Below are positions 7,989 to 15,660 of a DNA stretch of 64,000 bases, one piece after another. Below the pieces are notes generated by a model that had not been told where the DNA came from, searched no databases, and worked only from the letters and a program-made list of their open reading frames with translations. Source of the DNA: Burkholderiales bacterium (lineage in GTDB: Bacteria; Pseudomonadota; Gammaproteobacteria; Burkholderiales; Burkholderiaceae_C); contig RXJW01000048.1 of NCBI GenBank assembly GCA_003963005.1, positions 32,410 to 96,409 on the forward strand, written 5' to 3'. Position numbers and translations under genes: made by a program. Position 1 is the stretch's first letter. Each line of letters opens with the position of its first letter.

Positions 7989-9405
7989 GCGCACTGCCCG
8001 CTGGCAGCGCTACCTGGGCGACCTCGAAACCCTCGCCGGCAACGCCGGCCCGCTCGAATGCCAGGGCAAGCTGGTGCGCGTGGCCGGCCTCGTGCTGGAG
8101 GCCACCGGCATCAAGGTGCCGCTCGGCTCGGTCTGCCGCATCCAGATGCCCAGCAGCGGCAACAACCCGCGCCGCGGCGCGGCGCCGGTCAACGCCGAAG
8201 TGGTGGGCTTCTCGGGCGACCGGGCCTACCTGATGCCGACCGACGAGGTGCAGGGCCTGTCCAGCGGCGCCAGCGTTGTGCCGCGCCACCTGCCCCCGCT
8301 GGCCCCGAAGCTCGGCCAGCCGCTCCACCCCTGGCGGCGCGGCGAGGACCGCGGCCTGCACCTGCCGATGGGCGACGGTCTGCTGGGCCGCGTGGTGGAC
8401 CCCCACGGCCATCCGCTGGACCGCGGCGGCGACCTCGCCGACATCCACAACGAACCCATGGTGCGCCGACCCATCAATGCGATGGACCGCGACCCGGTGC
8501 GCATGCCGCTGGATACCGGCGTTCGCGCGATCAACGCGCTGCTGACCGTGGGCCGCGGCCAGCGGCTGGGCCTGTTTGCCGGCACGGGCGTGGGCAAGTC
8601 GGTGCTGCTGGGCATGATGGCCCGCTACACGCAAGCTGACGTCATCGTCGTCGGCCTGATCGGAGAACGCGGCCGCGAGGTGAAGGAATTCATCGAGGAC
8701 ATCCTCGGCGAGGAGGGCCGCCGCCGCAGCGTGGTGGTCGCCGCCCCGGCCGATGCGCCGCCGCTGATGCGCATGCAGGGTGCGCACTATGCGACGGCCA
8801 TTGCCGAGCACTTCCGCGACCAGGGCCGCCACGTGCTGCTGCTGATGGACTCACTCACCCGCTACGCGATGGCGCAGCGCGAGATCGCCCTGGCCATCGG
8901 CGAGCCGCCGGCCACCAAGGGCTACCCGCCGAGCTGCTTCGCCAAGTTGCCCCAGCTGGTGGAGCGCAGCGGCAACGGCCTGCCGGGTGAAGGCTCCATC
9001 ACGGCCTTCTACACCGTGCTCACCGAAGGCGACGACCCGCAGGACCCGATCGCCGACGCGGCACGCGGCATCCTGGACGGACACATCGTGCTCTCACGCG
9101 AGCTGGCCGAGGCCGGCCACTACCCGGCGATCGACATCGAGCGCTCGGTCTCGCGGGTGATGACCAGTGTTGCACCCCAAAACCAGGTCGATTCCGCCCG
9201 TCGGTTTCGCCAGCTTCTGGCGAAATACAACAAGGCCCGCGACCTGATCCAGCTCGGCGCCTATGCCCCGGGGGCCGACCTCGAGCTGGACCTGGCCGTT
9301 CGCCTGCACGCCGACATGACGCGGCTGCTGCAGCAGGACATGCACAGCCCGGCACTTCTTCACGCCAGCGTCAGCCAGCTGCAGGCCGTGGTCCAGGGCG
9401 CCTAA
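7975..9405 (+). CDS. fliI: Flagellum-specific ATPase FliI
   Basis: FliI is the hexameric ATPase of the flagellar type III export apparatus, homologous to F1 beta. The 476-residue product has the N-terminal beta barrel (with a short extra loop around residues 59-72), Walker A GTGVGKS at 203-209, the catalytic-Glu segment [10 protein letters not shown], Walker [13 protein letters not shown] and the family signature around [19 protein letters not shown] 7975 sits inside the end of fliH and gives normal length; the longer open frame upstream is the fliH shadow. Downstream, 70 nt separate it from fliJ. Confidence 0.98.
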   Translation: MTTSERTARWQRYLGDLETLAGNAGPLECQGKLVRVAGLVLEATGIKVPLGSVCRIQMPSSGNNPRRGAAPVNAEVVGFSGDRAYLMPTDEVQGLSSGASVVPRHLPPLAPKLGQPLHPWRRGEDRGLHLPMGDGLLGRVVDPHGHPLDRGGDLADIHNEPMVRRPINAMDRDPVRMPLDTGVRAINALLTVGRGQRLGLFAGTGVGKSVLLGMMARYTQADVIVVGLIGERGREVKEFIEDILGEEGRRRSVVVAAPADAPPLMRMQGAHYATAIAEHFRDQGRHVLLLMDSLTRYAMAQREIALAIGEPPATKGYPPSCFAKLPQLVERSGNGLPGEGSITAFYTVLTEGDDPQDPIADAARGILDGHIVLSRELAEAGHYPAIDIERSVSRVMTSVAPQNQVDSARRFRQLLAKYNKARDLIQLGAYAPGADLELDLAVRLHADMTRLLQQDMHSPALLHASVSQLQAVVQGA

Positions 9406-9430
9406 ACCTCGTTTGGGCGCCAGCCGATAA
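9403..9430 (+). promoter_or_regulatory. Possible internal FliA-type promoter before fliJ
   Basis: GCCGATAA at 9423-9430 is an exact match to the FliA -10 consensus. TAAACCTC (9403-9410, starting in the fliI stop) lies 12 nt upstream, one more than the ideal spacer, and matches TAAAGTTT only at TAAA and one further base. An exact 8-mer is expected about once or twice by chance in 64 kb, so location in the flagellar operon is the main support. Confidence 0.3.
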
Positions 9431-9475
9431 CGACTGAGCGCCGGACCGCCGGTTCAGCGCTGCGCTGGAGTTTGA

Positions 9476-9931
9476 ATGAGTGCCACCGCCACCGACACCC
9501 TGAGCCTGCTGCTCGAACGCGCCGAAGGTGAGCGCGATGCCGCAGCCCAGGCCCTGCATGCCGCCAGTGCCCAGGCCCAGGCTGCCCGTGCCCAGCACGG
9601 CGAACTGTCGGGCTACCGACAGGAGTACCAACAGCGCTGGACCCAGAGCTTCGCGCAGGCCACCACGATGGACATCGTGGCCTGCTACCAGAGCTTCGGC
9701 CAGCGCCTGACCCAGGCCGTCGACACCCAGGATCACATCGCCCAGCATGCCGACCAGCGCCAGGTCCGCGCCCGGGAAGCCCTGCGTCAGGCCGAGCTGC
9801 GTGTCGCCGCCTTGCGCCAGCTGATCGCCCGCCGCCAGGCCGAAGCCACCAAACTCGCACAGCGCCGCGAACAGCGCGCCACCGATGAATTTGCCGCCCG
9901 CGCCCACCTGCGCCGCGCGGCCCAGGTCTGA
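9476..9931 (+). CDS. fliJ: Flagellar export protein FliJ
   Basis: FliJ is the coiled-coil stalk of the export ATPase complex and escorts chaperones. The 151-residue product is almost entirely Ala/Gln/Arg/Glu-rich helix, forming the expected antiparallel coiled coil, with short hydrophobic spacing and no membrane segments. It occupies the classical position between fliI and fliK. The fliK ATG lies 10 nt downstream of its stop, and a GAGGAG ribosome binding site overlaps the fliJ stop. Confidence 0.92.
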   Translation: MSATATDTLSLLLERAEGERDAAAQALHAASAQAQAARAQHGELSGYRQEYQQRWTQSFAQATTMDIVACYQSFGQRLTQAVDTQDHIAQHADQRQVRAREALRQAELRVAALRQLIARRQAEATKLAQRREQRATDEFAARAHLRRAAQV

Positions 9932-9941
9932 GGAGACGGTC

Positions 9942-11327
9942 ATGCTCGGCAGCGCCCAGTTCGTCTCCCCCAAGCCCACCCTGTTGCCACCGGCCGCGCC
10001 ACCTGCCGGGCCGAACCCCGGCCCGCATGGCGGTCCGAGCTTCATGCAGATCATGAGCGAGCAGCCGGCTCTGGTGACACCGCCAAAGACGGGCCCGGTC
10101 CCCGAGGCGCCTGAGGCTCACGCCAGCGCAGAAGCGCCACCGGCGGCAGCTCCGGCCCCGGCATCGCCCGGGACGTCAGCCAGCTCGAACGCCGCAACAC
10201 GCCGCAAGGACACGCCAGCGCCACCCGCCAAGCCCGTGGGCGCCGGCCCGCAGGCCGGGCAGCCCGCCGCGCAGGCCACCCAGGATGGCGACTCGACGGA
10301 TGCCTCGACCGGTGAGACGGCGAGCGTCACCGACCGGCCCGCTGACGCCGCCGACGGGCCCGACCGCGCGTCGAGCCTGACCGAGTTCACCCAGCTCATC
10401 GGCCTGGCCCTGCCGACGCCGACGATGTCGACGGATCCGGCGCAGGCCGGCGCGCTGTCGGCAGACACCCGCGTCACATCGGACGGCCCCGCTGGCGCCG
10501 CGAGTGGCCGGCCAGGCGCCGCCGCTCGCGCCGCGCGAGGCCTCGCCGGTGCCGACGACGTCGCCCCCGGCAGCGCCACGCGACCGACCGACCCGCCCGA
10601 CGCCAAGTCCGCCACCGCCGACCGCCAGCTGACCAACACCGCCGTGCGCGGCGCCGAAGCCGCTCGCGCCCGTGCCACCGACGCGGTGGTCGACAAGGCG
10701 GCGCTGTCCAACCGCAACGGTGCGTCGGAGACGGTGGTCACCACCAGCGCCCACGCGCCCGACATGCCAGCGCTTCGCGGCCCCGGCGCGACCGAGGGGG
10801 GTCCCACATCCTTCGCGGCCGTGCTGGCGCAGTCGATGCCGACCGGCATCAGCGCACCCGACGCCCCAGCCACGCCGGCGACGGGCCAGGTCCACGCCGC
10901 GCTGCACAGCCCCGGCTTTGCGCCCGAGCTGGCGGCCCGCGTGAGCCTGCTGGCGTCCGACGGCATCCAGCAGGCCGAACTGCAGCTCAACCCGGCCGAC
11001 ATGGGCCCGGTGGCGGTGCAGATCATCGTGGACGGTGGCCAGGCCCAGGTGTCCTTCCACGCGGTGCAGGTCGAGACCCGCCAGGCACTCGAACGCAGCC
11101 TGCCGGATCTGGCGGCCGCACTGCAGGGCCAGGGCCTGACCCTGTCGGGCGGCGGTGTCTTCCAGCAGGCCCGGCGCGACGCGCAGGCCGGTGACACCAA
11201 CACCGGTGGCGGCAAGGAAGGCAGCGACCGATCGGCGGGCACCGTCGGCGGCCGGATCAGTGGCACGACTGGGACGGCGCAGGTCGCCCTCCGCCGCGCG
11301 GCGGGCCTGCTCGACACATTTGCCTGA
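9942..11327 (+). CDS. fliK: Flagellar hook-length control protein FliK
   Basis: FliK is exported intermittently during hook growth, measures length and switches export specificity by acting on FlhB. The 461-residue product has a long, low-complexity Ala/Pro/Thr/Ser-rich N-terminal ruler (about 1-330). The compact C-terminal Flg_hook domain (about 340-425) carries the family signature LQLNPADMGPVAVQI and then VSFHAVQVETRQALE. ATG 9942 is set by the GAGGAG ribosome binding site 7-10 nt upstream. The tail after residue 425 is Gly/Thr-rich. Composition is extreme but consistent with FliK. Confidence 0.95.
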   Translation: MLGSAQFVSPKPTLLPPAAPPAGPNPGPHGGPSFMQIMSEQPALVTPPKTGPVPEAPEAHASAEAPPAAAPAPASPGTSASSNAATRRKDTPAPPAKPVGAGPQAGQPAAQATQDGDSTDASTGETASVTDRPADAADGPDRASSLTEFTQLIGLALPTPTMSTDPAQAGALSADTRVTSDGPAGAASGRPGAAARAARGLAGADDVAPGSATRPTDPPDAKSATADRQLTNTAVRGAEAARARATDAVVDKAALSNRNGASETVVTTSAHAPDMPALRGPGATEGGPTSFAAVLAQSMPTGISAPDAPATPATGQVHAALHSPGFAPELAARVSLLASDGIQQAELQLNPADMGPVAVQIIVDGGQAQVSFHAVQVETRQALERSLPDLAAALQGQGLTLSGGGVFQQARRDAQAGDTNTGGGKEGSDRSAGTVGGRISGTTGTAQVALRRAAGLLDTFA

Positions 11328-11345
11328 GGATGAAGCGGAAATAGC

Positions 11346-11398
11346 CACGCCTGGCGTGACCTGATCGAGGTTTCCCCGGGCTGGCCCGGGTCAATAAT
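11346..11398 (+). promoter_or_regulatory. fliK-fliL boundary: two dyads and a possible -10 for fliL
   Basis: A short dyad CACGC-CTG-GCGTG (11346-11358) is followed by CCCGGGC-TG-GCCCGGG (11375-11390) and the AT-rich box CAATAAT (11392-11398), which could be a -10 for the fliL group. No good -35 is visible, and no T-run follows either hairpin. Read as a candidate promoter/operator region. Confidence 0.35.
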
Positions 11399-11462
11399 CG
11401 GCCGCCATGTGCCCGCAGCCCGTCAGGTGCGCGTCGGGCGGTGGACGATTCAAGGAGTGTTC

Positions 11463-12059
11463 ATGGCGACTGCGCCGGCTGCCGAACCCGCTGCTGCCGC
11501 ACCCACCGGGGGCGGCAAGAAGAAGCTCATCATCATCCTCGCCGCCGTGCTGCTACTCGTGCTGGTGGGCGGCGGTGCGGCCTTCATGCTGCTCAAGAAG
11601 AAGCCGGCCGCCGAAGACGGCGAGGACGGCGAAGCCGTGGAGGCACCTGCCAAGCCCAAGGCCCACGCCAAGTCCGATCACCCGCCGACCTTCGTGCCGC
11701 TGGACCCCTTCACCGTCAACCTGGCCGACAAGGACGTGGACCGCTTCGCCCAGGTCGGCGTGACGCTGCAGGTCGAGGACCCGAAGTTCGCTGACCAGAT
11801 CAAGGCCTACATGCCGGCCATCCGCAGCAATGTGCTGATGGTGCTGTCGCACAAGACCGCGGCCGAGCTGCTCAGCCGCGAAGGCAAGGAAAAGCTCGCC
11901 AAGGAAATCATGCGGGAGTCGGTCCGACCGATGGGCATCGAGGTCGAGGACGAGGACGAGGACAGCGGCGACTCACCCAAGAAAAAGAAGAAGAAAAAGA
12001 AGACCGCCGTCGAAAACCCGGTGACCCAGGTCCTGTTCTCCAACTTCATCGTCCAGTAG
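11463..12059 (+). CDS. fliL: Flagellar basal body-associated protein FliL
   Basis: FliL is a single-pass inner membrane protein around the stator that supports torque. The 198-residue product has a short cytoplasmic N-terminus, one transmembrane helix (about 22-44) and a periplasmic FliL domain (about 65-198) with PLDPFTVNLAD. AAGGAG at 11452-11457 fixes ATG 11463. Oddly, an acidic run (EDEDED) and eight consecutive lysines (residues 173-180, coded at 11979-12002) interrupt the C-terminus just before the conserved ending QVLFSNFIVQ. The insert looks like a charged loop; the reading frame continues through it. Confidence 0.94.
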   Translation: MATAPAAEPAAAAPTGGGKKKLIIILAAVLLLVLVGGGAAFMLLKKKPAAEDGEDGEAVEAPAKPKAHAKSDHPPTFVPLDPFTVNLADKDVDRFAQVGVTLQVEDPKFADQIKAYMPAIRSNVLMVLSHKTAAELLSREGKEKLAKEIMRESVRPMGIEVEDEDEDSGDSPKKKKKKKKTAVENPVTQVLFSNFIVQ

Positions 12060-12075
12060 CGCGCGTGCTCCCGCC

Positions 12076-13080
12076 ATGAATCAGCAGATTCTTTCCCAAG
12101 ACGAAGTCGATGCACTGCTCCAGGGCATCACCGGCGAGAGCCAGAAGCTCGAGCAGGAAGAGGAGCAGGTCGGCGGCATTCGCGAATACAACATCGCGAG
12201 CCAGGAACGGATCGTCCGTGGGCGCATGCCCACGATGGAAATCATCAACGAACGCTTCGCGCGCAACATCCGCGTGGGGATGTTCAACTTCATCCGCAAG
12301 AGCCCGGAAGTCGCCATCGGCGGCATCAAGGTGCAGAAGTACAGCGCCTTCCTGCGCGAGATCGTCGTCCCGACCAATTTCAACATCGTGTCGGTGAAGC
12401 CGCTGCGCGGCAGCGGGCTGATCGTCTGCGACCCGACGCTGGTGTTTGCCGTCATCGACAGCCTGTTCGGCGGCATCGGCAAGTTCCACGCCCGCATCGA
12501 GGGCCGTGACTTCTCCCCGACGGAGCAGCGCGTCATCACGCGCATCGTCGAGGTGGTGCTGACCGAGTATCACAAGGCCTGGAAGGGCATCTATCCGCTG
12601 GAGCTGGAGTACCAACGCTCGGAGATGCAGCCGCAGTTCGCCAACATCGCCACGCCGAGCGAGATCGTCGTGTCGACCTCCTTCACGCTGGAGATCGGTG
12701 AAACCAGCGGCACGATCTACTTCTGCATCCCCTACTCCACGCTGGAGCCCATCCGGGACGTGCTGTATTCGACGACCGTGGGCGATTCCTCCGAGCCGGA
12801 CCGCCGCTGGATCAATCTGCTCAAGACCCAGATCCAGGCTGCCGAAGTGGAACTGGTGGCCGAACTCGGCACGGCGCCCGCCACGGTGGAACAGTTGCTG
12901 GCCTTCAAACCGGGCGACTTCATCGAGCTGGACCTCGAACCGATGATCCAGGCCAAGGTCGACGGAGTCCCCGTGTTCCAGTGCCACTACGGCACGTCCA
13001 ACAGCCGCTACGCCCTCAAGATCGACAAGATGCTGACCAGCTCGCAGGAAAGCTGGTTGGGAGCCAAACATGAGCCCTGA
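12076..13080 (+). CDS. fliM: Flagellar motor switch protein FliM
   Basis: FliM forms the C-ring with FliN and receives CheY-P. The 334-residue product has the N-terminal CheY-P binding motif SQDEVDALLQGI, the central CheC-like domain with FGGIGKF near residue 132 (GGxG signature for FliG contact), and a C-terminal SpoA domain. It begins 16 nt after fliL and overlaps fliN by 11 nt, so FliM and FliN synthesis is coupled. With the CheY and CheZ-like genes at 28.5-29.4 kb this completes the response path to the motor. Confidence 0.98.
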   Translation: MNQQILSQDEVDALLQGITGESQKLEQEEEQVGGIREYNIASQERIVRGRMPTMEIINERFARNIRVGMFNFIRKSPEVAIGGIKVQKYSAFLREIVVPTNFNIVSVKPLRGSGLIVCDPTLVFAVIDSLFGGIGKFHARIEGRDFSPTEQRVITRIVEVVLTEYHKAWKGIYPLELEYQRSEMQPQFANIATPSEIVVSTSFTLEIGETSGTIYFCIPYSTLEPIRDVLYSTTVGDSSEPDRRWINLLKTQIQAAEVELVAELGTAPATVEQLLAFKPGDFIELDLEPMIQAKVDGVPVFQCHYGTSNSRYALKIDKMLTSSQESWLGAKHEP

Positions 13081-13519
13081 TTCACCGAGCCAAGAAGAAC
13101 AGGACGCGATGGCGGCCGAATGGGCTGCGGCCCTGGCCGAAGCCTCCGCCGCGCCCGCCGCCTCCACCGAGGTGGTGACCGAAGTGGCACCGGAGCAGGT
13201 GTCCACGCCGAGCTTCGCCAACTTCACGCCCACCGCCGCGGGCGGCCCGGCGGGCGACATCAACATGATCCTGGACATCCCCGTCCAGCTCACGGTGGAA
13301 CTCGGCCGCACGCGCATCCCGATCAAGAACATCCTGCAACTGGCCCAGGGCTCGGTGGTGGAACTGGACGCACTCGCCGGCGAGCCGATGGACGTGCTCG
13401 TCAATGGCTACCTGATCGCCCAGGGCGAGGTGGTCGTCGTGAACGACAAGTTCGGTATCCGCCTGACCGACATCGTCACGCCGTCGGAGCGCATGCGCCG
13501 CCTGTCCAAATCTGCTTGA
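13070..13519 (+). CDS. fliN: Flagellar motor switch protein FliN
   Basis: FliN is the lower C-ring component and docking site for FliH. The 149-residue product has an Ala/Glu/Thr-rich N-terminal extension (about 1-60) and the conserved C-terminal SpoA domain (about 66-145) with DIPVQLTVELGRTRIPIK, AQGSVVELD and NGYLIAQGEVVVV. It starts within fliM (overlap 13070-13080). A palindromic repeat separates it from fliO. Confidence 0.97.
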   Translation: MSPDSPSQEEQDAMAAEWAAALAEASAAPAASTEVVTEVAPEQVSTPSFANFTPTAAGGPAGDINMILDIPVQLTVELGRTRIPIKNILQLAQGSVVELDALAGEPMDVLVNGYLIAQGEVVVVNDKFGIRLTDIVTPSERMRRLSKSA

Positions 13520-13525
13520 GGACAG

Positions 13526-13624
13526 CGAACACAGCCAAAGAGACACAAAGGCACAGACACAGCACGCTGGTGGCGAAGGCCTGACCTCTCTGTGTCTGTG
13601 TGCCTCCGTGGCACTTCGTGTTCC
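13526..13624. repeat. Dispersed palindromic repeat, copy 2 (CACAGAGACACAG type)
   Basis: The left arm (about 13526-13562; AAAGAGACACAAAGGCACAG) is imperfectly complementary to the right arm (about 13587-13624; CTGTGTCTGTGTGCCTCCGT), with a roughly 25-nt loop. It is the same family as the repeat at 7105-7175, with the arms diverged. It lies between fliN and fliO inside the operon. Non-coding. Confidence 0.8.
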
Positions 13625-13696
13625 ACCGAATAGCCCCCTCAAGCACCGCCTGTTGGCGGCTTCAAGGCCTCAAGTCGCTCCGCAGAATGCCGAGGC

Positions 13697-14020
13697 ATGA
13701 ATGCTTCCGGCCTGCTTCCCTTTCTCTGGTTCCTCGGGATCGTCGCGCTGATCCCGGTCGCGCTGTGGCTGCTCAAGCGCACGCCGATCGGCGGTGCGGC
13801 GGCCGCCGGCGTGCTGCGGGTCGTGGCGCAACTGCCCACGGCGCCGAACCAGCGCCTGCTGGTGGTCGAGGTCGGCCAGGGCGAAGACCGTCGCTGGCTG
13901 GTGCTCGGCGCCACCGCGCAGAGCATCACCACGCTGCACACGCTGCCGCCTCAGGCGGAGCCACCGGCACCCGCCTCGTTCGCCAAGCTCCTCAAGAAGG
14001 AGCGTGGCGATGAAGCCTAA
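13697..14020 (+). CDS. fliO: Flagellar biosynthesis protein FliO
   Basis: FliO is a small membrane protein that helps assemble the FliP ring of the export gate. The 107-residue product has a single N-terminal transmembrane helix (about residues 6-26), then a cytoplasmic domain with RLLVVEVGQGEDRRWLVLGAT, the pattern shared by FliO proteins. It overlaps fliP by 11 nt, and AAGAAGGAG near its end supplies the fliP ribosome binding site. It is separated from fliN by a repeat, so expression relies on read-through or on an unseen promoter. Confidence 0.92.
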   Translation: MNASGLLPFLWFLGIVALIPVALWLLKRTPIGGAAAAGVLRVVAQLPTAPNQRLLVVEVGQGEDRRWLVLGATAQSITTLHTLPPQAEPPAPASFAKLLKKERGDEA

Positions 14021-14753
14021 GCACCTGATCGGCCTGACGCTGCTGGCCGCCGGCAGCGCCATCGCCCAGACGCAGAGCCCACCCGCCTCGCTGCCGCTGC
14101 TCGTCGGCCAGGGCGCAGGCGGCAGCTACTCGGTGCCGATCCAGACGCTGCTGTTCTTCACCGCGCTCGGCTTCCTGCCGGCCGTGCTGCTGATGATGAC
14201 GGCCTTCACGCGCATCGCCATCGTGCTGAGCCTGATGCGCCAGGCGCTCGGCACCCAGGCCGCGCCGCCCAACCAGGTGATCGTCGGCCTGAGCCTGTTC
14301 CTGACCTTCTTCGTGATGAGCCCGACGCTGGACAAGGTCTATGCCGAGGCCTGGCAGCCCTACAGCGCCGGCACGATCCAGTTCGACGACGCCTTGAAGC
14401 GTGCCGAGGTGCCGATGCGCGGCTTCATGCTGAAGCAGACGCGCCAGGCCGACGTGGCCCTGTTCGCGCGCCTGGCGAAGCTGGACCCGAGCGTGAAGGC
14501 CGAGGACGTGCCCTTCAAGGTGCTGGTGCCGGCCTTCGTGACCAGCGAGCTGAAGAGCGCCTTCCAGATCGCCTTCCTGATCTTCATCCCCTTCCTGGTC
14601 ATCGACATGATCGTGGCCAGCGTGCTGATGAGCCTCGGGATGATGATGCTGTCGCCGGTGCTCGTCGCCCTGCCCTTCAAGCTGATGCTGTTCGTGCTGG
14701 CCGACGGCTGGAACCTGCTGCTCGGCTCCCTTGCTGCTTCTTTCGTGACCTGA
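14010..14753 (+). CDS. fliP: Flagellar type III export gate protein FliP
   Basis: FliP forms the pentameric core of the export gate with FliQ and FliR. The 247-residue product has a cleavable signal peptide (ending near AGSAIAQ), and four membrane helices. Family motifs are clear: PVLLMMTAFTRIAIVLSLMR and FLIFIPFLVIDMIVASVLMSLGMMM. ATG 14010 is set by the AAGAAGGAG ribosome binding site in the end of fliO. fliQ begins 1 nt after the stop. Confidence 0.98.
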   Translation: MKPKHLIGLTLLAAGSAIAQTQSPPASLPLLVGQGAGGSYSVPIQTLLFFTALGFLPAVLLMMTAFTRIAIVLSLMRQALGTQAAPPNQVIVGLSLFLTFFVMSPTLDKVYAEAWQPYSAGTIQFDDALKRAEVPMRGFMLKQTRQADVALFARLAKLDPSVKAEDVPFKVLVPAFVTSELKSAFQIAFLIFIPFLVIDMIVASVLMSLGMMMLSPVLVALPFKLMLFVLADGWNLLLGSLAASFVT

Positions 14754-14754
14754 C

Positions 14755-15024
14755 ATGGACGCACAACAAGTTTTCACCTTCGGCCAGCAGGGCCTGTACA
14801 TGCTGATGCTGGTGTCGGCCCCGATCCTGATCGTCGTGCTGCTGGTGGGTGTGGTGATCAGCGTGATCCAGGCGGCCACGCAGATCAACGAGGCGACGCT
14901 GTCGTTCGTGCCGAAGGTCATTGCGGCGGTGCTGACGCTGGCGGTGGCGGGGCCGTGGATGGTCACGCAGCTGGTGGAATACATCCAGAGGACGTTGCAG
15001 ACGATTCCTTCGGTGGTGGGGTGA
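14755..15024 (+). CDS. fliQ: Flagellar export gate protein FliQ
   Basis: FliQ is an 89-residue export-gate component with two transmembrane helices (about 16-38 and 52-72) and the family motif APILIVVLLVGVVISVIQAATQINE. It is the normal length. It would usually be followed directly by fliR, but here a 636-bp gap carrying a foldback element intervenes. Confidence 0.97.
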   Translation: MDAQQVFTFGQQGLYMLMLVSAPILIVVLLVGVVISVIQAATQINEATLSFVPKVIAAVLTLAVAGPWMVTQLVEYIQRTLQTIPSVVG

Positions 15025-15044
15025 TGGCGAGGTACGCGGCGGTG

Positions 15045-15634
15045 GCTTTTGCGAGGAGCCTTTGCAGCTCAGTGCACCGTGCCGGGAGTCCGCCCCGGCG
15101 GGCGGGTCACTTTCTTCTGCTGCGCCAGAAGAAAGTCACCAAAGAAGAGGCGCTGAACCGCAAGTCGCCTCTGGCCGGCCAAGGACATCGCGCGAGAACG
15201 AACGCTCAGAGCCTCACCCGAGGCGAGCCGCTGCGCTCTCGCTGCTGTCCTTGTCACGGCCCGAGCTCAATCACCGTCCGTGCGCCTAACGTCGGCTGCA
15301 CGCCGAACTCACGAGTGGAAGACAAGCGCCGTCGACGGCGCGTCGTGGCATGTGGTGCATTCACTGATGAGTTCGGCGTGCAGCCGACGTTGAACGTGGT
15401 GAAGGCACGGGTGCTGGCGCTCGTGCAAGGTGGGAGGCGAGAGCGCAGCGGGTCGCTTCTGCGCACGGTCCGAGCGGGTGTTTTCGCGCGTGAGCCTCGC
15501 CACCCATCCGCTGGTGTGCGGTTCAGCGCCTCTCTTTTGGTGACTTTTCTCTGGCGCGACAGAGAAAAGTTACCCGCCCGCCGGGGCGGACTCCCGGCAC
15601 GGTGCACCGAGCTGCAAAGGCTCTTCGCAAAAGC
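15045..15634. mobile_element. ~590-bp foldback (MITE-like) element between fliQ and fliR
   Basis: The left end (15045-15161) and right end (15518-15634) are imperfect inverted repeats of 117 bp that share long identical blocks, for example GCTTTTGCGA at the tip and CCGCCCCGGCGGGCGGGT inside. The interior is itself made of inverted repeats: CCGCTGCGCTCTCGC (15228-15242) with its complement (15437-15451), and a 24-bp perfect pair at 15288-15311 / 15368-15391 around a 14-bp palindrome (15327-15340). Thus nearly the whole element can fold on itself. No transposase and no credible coding region is present, and no target duplication is visible. The rest of the 15025-15660 gap contains nothing recognisable. 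Confidence 0.8.
15288..15391. repeat. Central perfect 24-bp inverted repeat of the foldback element
   Basis: Positions 15288-15311 are the exact reverse complement of 15368-15391. They flank a 56-bp centre that contains the self-complementary CGCCGTCGACGGCG (15327-15340). In RNA this would be the tip of a very long hairpin. Confidence 0.9.
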
Positions 15635-15660
15635 AACCTAACCTGCAGAACGAAGACCCC

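Noticed and set aside
14955..15641. 228-codon plus-strand frame through the fliQ-fliR gap
   Set aside because: It runs through both arms of the foldback element, has no ribosome binding site and shows no family motif; the symmetry explains the sequence better than coding.
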